Of a stretch of DNA of 6,089 nt, positions 1 through 6,089 are shown in pieces. How positions within the stretch are numbered: the first letter of the stretch is position 1; each line of letters opens with the position of its first letter. The notes under the pieces are model-generated. The model was given only the letters and a program-made list of their open reading frames with translations. It was not told where the DNA came from and did no database searches. The DNA is from Alistipes sp. (GTDB lineage: Bacteria > Bacteroidota > Bacteroidia > Bacteroidales > Rikenellaceae): the NCBI GenBank assembly GCA_017628595.1, contig JAGBYV010000330.1, positions 1 to 6,089 of the forward strand. Reading direction: 5' to 3'. Made by a program: the position numbers and the translations under genes.

Positions 1-1
1 C

Positions 2-70
2 CGCGGACAGATCATTTCACGTGCTGCGGCCTATGCCATCGAGCTGCTATACAAAGAGTTGAAAGGATAG
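2..70 (+). CDS. C-terminal end of an unidentified protein, possibly PncC/CinA-type amidase (partial)
   Basis: An open frame enters from the left edge and ends at TAG 68-70, giving 22 visible residues that start RGQIISRAAAYAIELLYKEL. The segment reads as one amphipathic helix ending the protein. From memory, its spacing of Arg, Ala, Tyr-Ala and Leu matches the final helix of E. coli PncC (GDR..VRRQAT.YAL..L), the nicotinamide-nucleotide amidase also found as the CinA C-terminal domain. That enzyme converts NMN to nicotinate mononucleotide in pyridine nucleotide salvage. Twenty-two residues are too few to be sure, and many helical C-termini look similar. The stop lies 36 nt before the GH3 start with no terminator between them, so the two genes may share a transcript. 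That the frame is coding is likely; the identity is a guess. Confidence 0.45.
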   Translation, partial: RGQIISRAAAYAIELLYKELKG

Positions 71-106
71 TAAAACAATAATAATCCAAACTAAACACTA
101 TTTATT

Positions 107-2389
107 ATGAAACTCAGACATTTAGGTTGTCTTACTTTGGCGGCGGCGTTGCTTATCGGTTGCGGTCAGAAGTGGACAAGTGAGGACAAGGGTTCTCACA
201 TCGAGATCACACAGGGCAAGGGTGCCACTCTCGGCTACTCAGCAAAGTCAGGTGTGCAGATTCTCACCAAGGGCGGTTATGCTTTCAAGGATTTGAACCG
301 CAACGGCAAGGTGGATATCTACGAGGATTGGCGCAAGCCCGTGCAGCAGCGTGCCGAGGATTTGGCATCGCAGATGACAATCGAGCAGATTGCTGGTCTT
401 ATGCTCTACAGTGCCCACCAGGCAGTTCCTACCGAGGAGATCTCGGAGGCACAGATGAAGTTCCTCACCGAGGATAACCTTCGTCACGTATTGGTTACCC
501 GCGTAGGCTCTCCCGAGATTGCTGCCAAGTGGAGCAACAACGTACAGGCTTACGTTGAGGGTATCGGTCTTGGTATCCCCGCCAACAACTCATCTGACCC
601 TCGTCACAGTGCTGGCGAGAACGTAGAGTACTACGTAGGTTCTAATGGCGACATCTCTTACTGGCCCTCTTCACTCGGTATCGCAGCTACGTTCGATCCC
701 GCCGTGATGGAGCAGTTTGGTAAGATCGCATCGGAGGAGTATCGTGCACTCGGTATTGCTACAGCACTCTCACCCCAGATCGACATCGCAACAGAGCCTC
801 GCTGGAGCCGTTTCAACGGTACATTCGGTGAGGATCCCGACCTCTCAACAGATATGGCTCGTGCATACGTGGATGGTTTCCAGACATCGGAGGGCGACGC
901 CGAGATCGAGGGTGGCTGGGGTTTCCACAGCGTAAACGCAATGATCAAGCACTGGCCCGGTGGTGGTGCAGGTGAGGCTGGCCGTGATGCACACTACAGC
1001 TTCGGTAAGTATGCCGTATTCCCCGGTGGTCGTCTGGCTGACCATATGCAGCCCTTCACCGAGGGTGCTTTCAAGCTCAACGGCAAGACCGGCATGGCTA
1101 CAGCAGTAATGCCCTACTACACTATCTCTACTGGCATCGACACAAAGAACGGCGAGAACGTAGGTAACGCATTCAGCGACTACCTGATCAACGACGTACT
1201 CCGTGGCGAGTATGGTTTCGAGGGTGTTGTCTGCACCGACTGGGGTGTAACAAAGGACAACCGCGCCGTAAACTCATTCGGTACTACAAGCTGGGGTGTT
1301 GAGCACCTGACCGTAGCAGAGCGTCACTACAAGCTCATCAAGGCTGGTGTCGATATGTTCGGTGGTAACAACGACAAGGGTCCCGTTTTGGAGGCTTATG
1401 AGATGGGTGTTAAGGAGATGGGCGAGGAGGCTATGCGCGCTCGCATGGAGAAGACTGCCGTACGTCTTCTTCTGAACGTATTCCGTCTTGGTTTGTTTGA
1501 GAATCCCTACCTCGACGTAGAGGCTACAAAGGCAACTGTAGGTAACCCCGACTTTATGAAGGCTGGTTACGAGGCTCAGTTGCGCTCAATCGTAATGCTT
1601 AAGAATAAGGGTGGTGTTCTGCCTTTGGCTGAGAAGGCTAAGGTATATGTTCCCGAGGTATGGGTTGCTCCTCGTGCTGCATTCCGTGGCAACGCAGGTG
1701 CCGGCGCACGTCCTCAGCAGCCTCAGCAGCAGCCCCAGGGTCACTGGGAGTTGCCCGTTCAGGCAGAGACACTGGCAAAGTACTTCACCCTGGTGAAGAC
1801 TCCCGCCGAGGCTGACTTCGCAATCGTATTTGTTGACGCTCCCGCTAACGGCACAGGTTACGACCCCGCCGATGTAGCTAAGGGTGGCAACGGTTATATG
1901 CCTATCAGCCTTCAGTACAACGACTACACCGCTACCCACGCTCGTGAGGTGAGCCTCGCAGGTGGCGACCCGCTGGAGTCATTCACCAACCGTTCTTATA
2001 AGGGTAAGACCGTGAAGACCTCTAACAAGGATCAGCTCGACCTTATTCTCAAGACCCGCCGTCAGATGGGTTCTAAGCCCGTGATCGTTCAGGTGGATGT
2101 AAACCGTCCTATGGTAATGAGCGAGTTTGAGGCTGCGGCTGATGCTATCCTCTTCGGCTTCAACGTACAGAAGCAGGCTGTTCTCGACGTATTGAGCGGT
2201 AAGGTTGAGCCTACAGGCTTGTTGCCCATGCAGCTTCCCGCCGACATGCAGACCGTAGAGGAGCAGCTGGAGGATGTTACACGCGATATGCGCTGCCACG
2301 TTGACAGCGAGGGTAACACCTACGACTTCGCCTTCGGTATGAACTGGAAGGGTGTGATCAACGACGAGCGCGTTGCCAAGTACAAATAA
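107..2389 (+). CDS. Glycoside hydrolase family 3 lipoprotein (beta-glucosidase/beta-xylosidase-like)
   Basis: This 760-residue exported enzyme is predicted to remove beta-linked sugars from the non-reducing ends of oligosaccharides by a retaining mechanism. The N-terminus is a lipoprotein signal (MKLR, hydrophobic core, lipobox LIG-C19), so the mature protein should be anchored to an envelope membrane. Residues 62-73 form an EF-hand-like loop (D62, N64, N66, G67, D70, E73). The GH3 barrel follows, with SDPR 163-166, PRW 231-233, FGEDP 240-244 and KHWPGGG 281-287. D378 in CTDWG is the expected nucleophile. An Ala/Gly then Gln/Pro-rich insert (about 527-545) precedes the C-terminal alpha/beta sandwich domain, which ends near NTYDFAFGMNWKGV. 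I could not assign the acid/base residue. The ATG at 107 is chosen because the signal peptide begins there; the leader (TATTTATT) is AT-rich with no Shine-Dalgarno. Strong use of GGT/GGC and CGT/CGC codons suggests good expression. The family call is firm; the sugar specificity is not readable. Confidence 0.95.
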   Translation: MKLRHLGCLTLAAALLIGCGQKWTSEDKGSHIEITQGKGATLGYSAKSGVQILTKGGYAFKDLNRNGKVDIYEDWRKPVQQRAEDLASQMTIEQIAGLMLYSAHQAVPTEEISEAQMKFLTEDNLRHVLVTRVGSPEIAAKWSNNVQAYVEGIGLGIPANNSSDPRHSAGENVEYYVGSNGDISYWPSSLGIAATFDPAVMEQFGKIASEEYRALGIATALSPQIDIATEPRWSRFNGTFGEDPDLSTDMARAYVDGFQTSEGDAEIEGGWGFHSVNAMIKHWPGGGAGEAGRDAHYSFGKYAVFPGGRLADHMQPFTEGAFKLNGKTGMATAVMPYYTISTGIDTKNGENVGNAFSDYLINDVLRGEYGFEGVVCTDWGVTKDNRAVNSFGTTSWGVEHLTVAERHYKLIKAGVDMFGGNNDKGPVLEAYEMGVKEMGEEAMRARMEKTAVRLLLNVFRLGLFENPYLDVEATKATVGNPDFMKAGYEAQLRSIVMLKNKGGVLPLAEKAKVYVPEVWVAPRAAFRGNAGAGARPQQPQQQPQGHWELPVQAETLAKYFTLVKTPAEADFAIVFVDAPANGTGYDPADVAKGGNGYMPISLQYNDYTATHAREVSLAGGDPLESFTNRSYKGKTVKTSNKDQLDLILKTRRQMGSKPVIVQVDVNRPMVMSEFEAAADAILFGFNVQKQAVLDVLSGKVEPTGLLPMQLPADMQTVEEQLEDVTRDMRCHVDSEGNTYDFAFGMNWKGVINDERVAKYK

Positions 2390-2408
2390 TCGCAATGCTC
2401 GCAATAGT

Positions 2409-2439
2409 AATGGCTGCCTTCACGGGCAGCCATTTTTTT
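2409..2439 (+). terminator. Intrinsic terminator of the GH3 gene
   Basis: A perfect 10-bp stem (AATGGCTGCC at 2409-2418 with GGCAGCCATT at 2425-2434) encloses a 6-nt loop (TTCACG). It runs straight into seven T residues (2433-2439). It starts 20 nt after the GH3 stop. There is no A-run on the left side, so it should work only for plus-strand transcription. Confidence 0.92.
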
Positions 2440-2449
2440 ATCCTTACAC

Positions 2450-2485
2450 AAAAAAAATTGGGCAACCTTTTGCGTTGCCCAATTT
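2450..2485 (-). terminator. Intrinsic terminator of the oxoamine synthase gene
   Basis: A perfect 12-bp stem (AAATTGGGCAAC at 2455-2466 with GTTGCCCAATTT at 2474-2485) has a 7-nt loop. On its left is an A-run (2450-2457), which on the minus strand becomes the U-tract after the hairpin. It lies about 20 nt past the minus-strand stop codon at 2505. The plus-strand side has only a weak T-rich stretch, so it acts mainly on minus-strand transcripts. Confidence 0.9.
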
Positions 2486-2504
2486 CTATTTAATGAATCC
2501 TTCG

Positions 2505-3776
2505 TTAGCGAACCTGGAACTCGGGATCAGCCTTCTGCGGGATAGGCATTGATGCGTAATAACCTGCATCAAACTTCTCGCGAACGGCCTTGAATGCCTC
2601 GATAGTACGCTGTACATCCTCCAGGGTGTGAGCCGCTGTGGGGATAATACGCAGGATGATCTCGCCCTTCGGAATTACGGGGTAGATCACGATTGAACAG
2701 AAGATACCATAGTTCTCGCGAAGGTCAACGATAAGGTTTGTACCCTCCTCGTTACCGCCCTTCATATATACGGGGGTTACGGGTGACTGTGTTACGCCAA
2801 TCTCGAAGCCGTTCTCCTTGAAACCGGTCTGGATAGCGCGAGTGATCTCCCACAACTTCTCCTGATACTCGGGGTGGTTGCGGATAAGCTCCAGACGCTT
2901 CAATGCACCGATAACCATAGGCATGGGCAGTGACTTTGCGTAGAGCTGTGAACGCATATTGTAACGGAACAGGTTGATCAACCAACGGGGACCGCTGACG
3001 AATGCACCGATACCTGCCATAGACTTTGCGAAGGTGTTGAACAATACGTCCACGCCATCAACACAGTCGAAGTGAGCAGCCGTACCACGACCGCCGGGAC
3101 CCATAGTACCGAAGCCGTGAGCATCGTCAACCAAGAGGCGGAAGTTGAAGTCCTTCTTAGCCTTAACGATTACATCGAGGAAACCGAGGTCACCCTTCAT
3201 ACCGAATACACCCTCAGTAATTACGAGCACACCACCACGCTGTGACTCAGCGAGCTCGGTAGCGTGCTTAAGCTGCAGGCGGAGTGACTCCTCGTTGTTG
3301 TGAGCATACACGAAACGCTTGCCCTTGTGCATACGCAGACCATCGATGATACATGCGTGGCACTCAGCATCGTAAACCACTACGTCACGCGGAGTGAGCA
3401 AGCAGTCGATAATTGAGATCATACCCTGATAACCGAAGTTCAGAAGGAAGGCATCCTCCTTGCCTACGAACTCAGCCAGCTCACGCTCCAACTGCTCGTG
3501 ATACTTGGTCTGACCGCTCATCATACGAGCACCCATAGGTGCTGCCATACCAAACTCCTGAGCGCCGGCTGCATCAGCCTTACGAACCTCGGGGTGGTTA
3601 GCCAGACCGAGGTAGTTGTTAAGACTCCAGTTGAGCATCATCTTACCGCGGAAACGCATGTGAGGACCCAACTCACCCTCCAACTTGGGGAAAGCGAAAT
3701 AACCGTGAACCAACTGCATGTACTGACCAATCGGGCCACCGGTATTCTTCTCTAATCTTTCGAAAATATCTACCAT
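2505..3776 (-). CDS. PLP-dependent alpha-oxoamine synthase (serine palmitoyltransferase / cysteate acyltransferase type)
   Basis: This 423-residue cytosolic enzyme belongs to the fold-type I PLP family of AONS, KBL, ALAS and SPT, which join an amino acid to an acyl thioester with loss of CO2. In Bacteroidota such enzymes make the long-chain base of sphingolipids (serine substrate) or sulfonolipids (cysteate substrate). Family residues are all in place: NNYLG near the N-terminus, H140 in CHACIIDG (stacks on PLP), D217 and H220 in VDDAHG, K251 in TFAKSMAGIG (the PLP lysine), and R376 in LRIIPTAAHT (expected to bind the substrate carboxylate). Length is normal and the gene looks intact. The start follows a leader with a Bacteroides-type promoter, and a strong terminator follows the stop. 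No biotin or threonine-degradation gene is nearby to support AONS or KBL. The N-terminal block (YFAFPKLEGELGP) and MGARMMSG differ, as I recall them, from the characterised Bacteroides thetaiotaomicron SPT, so the amino acid substrate is open. Confidence 0.9.
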   Translation of the reverse strand: MVDIFERLEKNTGGPIGQYMQLVHGYFAFPKLEGELGPHMRFRGKMMLNWSLNNYLGLANHPEVRKADAAGAQEFGMAAPMGARMMSGQTKYHEQLERELAEFVGKEDAFLLNFGYQGMISIIDCLLTPRDVVVYDAECHACIIDGLRMHKGKRFVYAHNNEESLRLQLKHATELAESQRGGVLVITEGVFGMKGDLGFLDVIVKAKKDFNFRLLVDDAHGFGTMGPGGRGTAAHFDCVDGVDVLFNTFAKSMAGIGAFVSGPRWLINLFRYNMRSQLYAKSLPMPMVIGALKRLELIRNHPEYQEKLWEITRAIQTGFKENGFEIGVTQSPVTPVYMKGGNEEGTNLIVDLRENYGIFCSIVIYPVIPKGEIILRIIPTAAHTLEDVQRTIEAFKAVREKFDAGYYASMPIPQKADPEFQVR

Positions 3777-3815
3777 AATAGTTTATATTGAGTTATTAGT
3801 TTCTCCTTCTCTATG

Positions 3816-3847
3816 CAAAGAAACACATTTTATTCTTATTTGACAAA
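3816..3847 (-). promoter_or_regulatory. Bacteroides-type promoter for the oxoamine synthase gene
   Basis: Read on the minus strand, TTTG (3844-3847) matches the -33 element and TTTCTTTG (3816-3823) matches the -7 element TAnnTTTG in five of its six fixed positions. The 20-nt gap between them fits the spacing known for Bacteroides sigma-ABfr promoters. Transcription would start about 35 nt before the ATG at 3776. An AAGGAG-like stretch in the leader lies about 27 nt from the start codon, too far to serve as a normal ribosome binding site. Confidence 0.6.
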
Positions 3848-3870
3848 TTTTTTATCCTTTTATATCCTCG

Positions 3871-5445
3871 TTACAAATCAATAACAAGCGTTGTTACGCC
3901 TCGCTGCGCTATCTCGTACGACATCGTTGCGGGCAGAGCCGAGTAGGCCAAATCGTGACGGGCATCGGTACGATAGCTCTTGACGCTCTTCACTCGCTTC
4001 TGCCACTGCTTGGGCAGAGTGATCTCCACGCTATGATTCTCAAAATCGGAATTGACAAATACGGCAACGATCTGCCCACCATCGGGCGAGAGGTAGGCCG
4101 TAGCTGCCAATGTATCAGTATCATCGGCGCCTGCAAGGTCAATGCGCTTATAGTTGGGGCGCACGAAACGGCTGAAATTACCCAGCACCCAGAGCATCTT
4201 GTTGGCCGAGATGTAGCCTCCCTTATGTATGTCGCCATCTGTTGCGTGCAGCGCAACCAGAGCGTGATCGCCCTTGAGCTCCATAGCCTTCCAATAGCAC
4301 CACGACACGGCATTCATATCGACAAAGTCGCTATGCATCACACGCGCCATCATCAGCGCAGCCTGAATATCGCCGTGGTTGCCCTTCTGCCAGTCATCCG
4401 TTATGCCACCATATTGCTGCGATGTGGGCAGCAGACACCACTCCGACGAGTGATAGTCAAGGCCGTACTTCTTAGCCTCAGCTGCAGCCAAAAGGTGTGT
4501 TGAGCGCATCTCCTCGCTTGTGAAGTGGTTGTTATACGGGTGAGCCGTAAACTCCTTGCTGATATGTTTCAGATCGCCAACATAATGGGGCGACTTCTCA
4601 TCGAAGAAGGTATATAGCTGTCGGCCCGGCGTCTCCACCTGATCCTCGCCAAACTGAGACAACATTCCGGGTGTGAACTCATACAGTCCCTTGAGCAACA
4701 TAGTCTCGCCTATGAAGATACGAAGATTGTCAAACTTGGCCGAACGCGACAAAGCCTCATCGAGAGCCTGCGTCATGCGCTTTATCTGACTATTACGCCA
4801 GGGCGAACCCTCCTGCTTGATGGTTGTCCAGCTCATCTGCGGTTCGTTAATAGGGCTGATGTAGGGAATATTAAAACCCTTATCCATCAGATGCTCCGCG
4901 ACATCGACCAGATACTTGGCATAGTCATCGTAACAGTCGTCACGAAGGTTTGCACTGTCGGCTGTCGGGGCATAGCCCTTGCCATTTTTGGTCAGTTGCA
5001 CCAGCGGAGAGTTTGAGAATAGTATAAACTGATTGCAACCGCGATCCTTTGCCGCCTGCATAAAATACTCCTGACCGGCACACTTGCCCCAGTCGTAGCT
5101 CTTGCCATCGATGGTGAGGTACGACTCGGCACGACGCTGATAGGGGTAGATATCTGCCTCTGCCTGCTCCAGCGTGCCTGCGCCGAGATTCACTCGCCAC
5201 ATCGTTAGGCCAATGCCCACGGGGTTGCCCGCAGCATCCGTCTCCTGCGAGAAGAGCAGATCGGCAATATCGCGCTTGGGAACCTCGCCCCAATATTTTC
5301 CTACGAAATTTCCACTCCACGCATCGGCAGCACCGAAAAACTCAATGGTTTGATACTGCTTCTCGGGATCGATCGAGACCTTTTGCTGAGCCGACAACGA
5401 GGCCGAGGCAAAAAGTAAAAGAGCAAATAATAGATTACGTTTCAT
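3871..5445 (-). CDS. Secreted glycoside hydrolase family 30 enzyme, endo-beta-1,6-galactanase-like
   Basis: This 524-residue enzyme carries a type I signal peptide (MKRN, hydrophobic core, likely cut after SLSA at residue 19), so it is exported, probably to the periplasm because no lipobox is present. The GH30 barrel is clear: FFGAADAW at 36-43 replaces the usual GFGASDAW, E201 in ISPINEPQMSW is the acid/base, HPYNNH lies at 302-307, and E335 in YHSSEWC is the nucleophile. Residues from about 430 to the end form the beta-rich side domain typical of GH30. The SP-[IV]-NEPQ-x-SW form resembles, from memory, the fungal endo-beta-1,6-galactanases of GH30 subfamily 5, which cut the side chains of type II arabinogalactan; beta-1,6-glucanase or another GH30 activity remains possible. 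The gene sits 14 nt after the LamG protein gene, clearly in one operon. The leader is AT-rich with no Shine-Dalgarno. Codon use is more mixed (CGA, GGA, CTA occur) than in the two genes to its left, as expected for a conditional gene. Confidence 0.9.
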   Translation of the reverse strand: MKRNLLFALLLFASASLSAQQKVSIDPEKQYQTIEFFGAADAWSGNFVGKYWGEVPKRDIADLLFSQETDAAGNPVGIGLTMWRVNLGAGTLEQAEADIYPYQRRAESYLTIDGKSYDWGKCAGQEYFMQAAKDRGCNQFILFSNSPLVQLTKNGKGYAPTADSANLRDDCYDDYAKYLVDVAEHLMDKGFNIPYISPINEPQMSWTTIKQEGSPWRNSQIKRMTQALDEALSRSAKFDNLRIFIGETMLLKGLYEFTPGMLSQFGEDQVETPGRQLYTFFDEKSPHYVGDLKHISKEFTAHPYNNHFTSEEMRSTHLLAAAEAKKYGLDYHSSEWCLLPTSQQYGGITDDWQKGNHGDIQAALMMARVMHSDFVDMNAVSWCYWKAMELKGDHALVALHATDGDIHKGGYISANKMLWVLGNFSRFVRPNYKRIDLAGADDTDTLAATAYLSPDGGQIVAVFVNSDFENHSVEITLPKQWQKRVKSVKSYRTDARHDLAYSALPATMSYEIAQRGVTTLVIDL

Positions 5446-5459
5446 TTTATATTAGGTTG

Positions 5460-6089
5460 TTATTTTTTCGCCCACCAGCTTACATACTCCATCTCCTCGG
5501 CCGTGAGGGCACGGTCATAGATGGCTATGCCGCCAATATCGCCCTTGAAGAAGTTTCCGATACGCTTATTGACAAACACCGCACCCACGGTGAAGTCCGA
5601 GCCATTATCGCCAATGCCATCGGGGAAGTAGTAAGGATTCTTCACCTGACGCAAGCCCTCGGGGTAACCCTCAAAGCCTGTGGTGTGGTCGATAAGTTCC
5701 TCCTCACGCGCCTCAAACTTACCATTGAAATAGGAGCGGATATACTCGCCATCGTAGGTAAATGCCACGGCGCACCACTCACCCTCGGGTACCTGCTGCT
5801 TGCTGGCCGAATAGTCGATCGAATAGGGGAATGGAGGAGTAGGTTTACCCGTACGCGAAATGTGTCCGCACACCTGATTGCGGCCGTTATAGTGAGGCAG
5901 CGACACAAACAGACCATACTGGCGCTTGCCGCCATCCTCATACTCGTTCCACATACCTGCCACGAAGCCTATCTGCTCGGCAGTCCACTTAACCCACGCC
6001 ACGACGGTCACCTGGCCACTCTGTACATTGAGTTCAGCGGTCTTGTCGTAGGGAATATATAGATAATCATCGCCATCGAAATGCAGAGC
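5460..6089 (-). CDS. LamG/concanavalin A-like domain protein, C-terminal part (partial)
   Basis: The frame is open from the right edge to the TAA at 5460-5462, giving 209 residues of a longer protein whose start lies outside the window. Almost all of it is one jelly-roll domain of the LamG (Laminin_G_3) type. It opens with ALHFDGDDYLYIP, then VTVVAWVKW, a middle stretch PEGEWCAVAFTYDG and YFNGK, and closes with FKGDIGGIAIYDRALTAEEM. In Bacteroidota such domains occur as carbohydrate-binding or structural modules of exported glycan-use proteins, often joined to a glycoside hydrolase or other enzyme. What is fused to its N-terminus cannot be seen. The in-frame GTG at 6009-6011 is not a real start, because the first strands of the fold lie upstream of it. 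The 14-nt gap to GH30 indicates co-transcription, so a role in the same polysaccharide pathway is likely. Confidence 0.88.
   Translation of the reverse strand, partial: ALHFDGDDYLYIPYDKTAELNVQSGQVTVVAWVKWTAEQIGFVAGMWNEYEDGGKRQYGLFVSLPHYNGRNQVCGHISRTGKPTPPFPYSIDYSASKQQVPEGEWCAVAFTYDGEYIRSYFNGKFEAREEELIDHTTGFEGYPEGLRQVKNPYYFPDGIGDNGSDFTVGAVFVNKRIGNFFKGDIGGIAIYDRALTAEEMEYVSWWAKK

Noticed and set aside
71..106. Promoter for the GH3 gene in the 36-nt gap
   Set aside because: No TAnnTTTG-like element with a TTTG at proper spacing is visible here, so transcription more likely begins upstream of the window or within the preceding gene.
1586..2404. Long minus-strand open frames opposite the GH3 gene
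   Set aside because: They are by-products of the biased codon use of the GH3 gene and have no family motif; the GH3 frame is complete and well supported.
2390..2405. Two copies of TCGCAAT with a 9-nt period just after the GH3 stop
   Set aside because: Two 7-mers in a short AT-rich spacer can arise by chance, and there is no third copy or symmetry to suggest a binding site.
3882..3896. Small inverted repeat TAACAA-GCG-TTGTTA at the end of GH30
   Set aside because: The stem has only 6 AT-rich pairs, lies inside the coding region and is not followed by a U-tract on the minus strand, so it is not a convincing terminator.
3955..4503. A 182-codon open frame on the plus strand
   Set aside because: It is antisense to GH30 across its nucleophile region and C-terminal domain. 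The GH30 frame carries the catalytic residues, and this frame resembles nothing I know.
6009..6011. GTG as start codon of the LamG protein
   Set aside because: The upstream 26 codons in frame encode the first strands of the LamG fold, so translation must begin beyond the window.
5457..6062. A 201-codon open frame on the plus strand
   Set aside because: It lies wholly opposite the LamG frame, which shows a clear known fold and reads on to the window edge. The plus-strand protein has no recognisable motif.

Overview
The window looks like Bacteroidota DNA, most likely order Bacteroidales. It has mid-range base composition and AT-rich leaders with no Shine-Dalgarno sequence near the starts. One upstream region contains a good match to the Bacteroides-type promoter (TTTG, 20 nt gap, TAnnTTTG-like). 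The gene content also fits: an exported lipoprotein GH3 enzyme, a secreted GH30 enzyme, a LamG-fold protein and a sphingolipid/sulfonolipid-type alpha-oxoamine synthase.

Layout. (1) 2-70, plus strand: the last 22 codons of an unknown gene; its end resembles the C-terminus of PncC/CinA amidases. (2) 107-2389, plus: a complete GH3 beta-glycosidase lipoprotein. (3) 2390-2504: a convergent intergenic region with two back-to-back intrinsic terminators, one for each flanking gene. (4) 2505-3776, minus: a complete PLP-dependent alpha-oxoamine synthase (serine palmitoyltransferase or cysteate acyltransferase type). (5) 3777-3870: its leader, with a recognisable promoter. (6) 3871-5445, minus: a complete secreted GH30 enzyme, nearest by motif to the endo-beta-1,6-galactanase type. 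(7) 5460-6089, minus: the C-terminal 209 residues of a LamG/concanavalin-A-like protein that runs off the right edge, 14 nt upstream of the GH30 gene and surely in the same operon.

How the genes work together. The LamG protein and GH30 form the tail of a glycan-use operon; the rest (possibly SusC/SusD-type genes) would lie beyond the right edge. The oxoamine synthase makes the long-chain base of membrane sphingolipids or sulfonolipids and has its own promoter. No clear terminator separates it from GH30, so some read-through is possible. The GH3 enzyme would trim oligosaccharides at the cell envelope, but nothing in the window ties it to the GH30 substrate.

I found no RNA gene, mobile element, CRISPR array or plainly novel system. 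The points worth a second look are the lipid substrate of the oxoamine synthase, an EF-hand-like loop and a Gln/Pro-rich insert in the GH3 enzyme, and the truncated LamG/GH30 operon.
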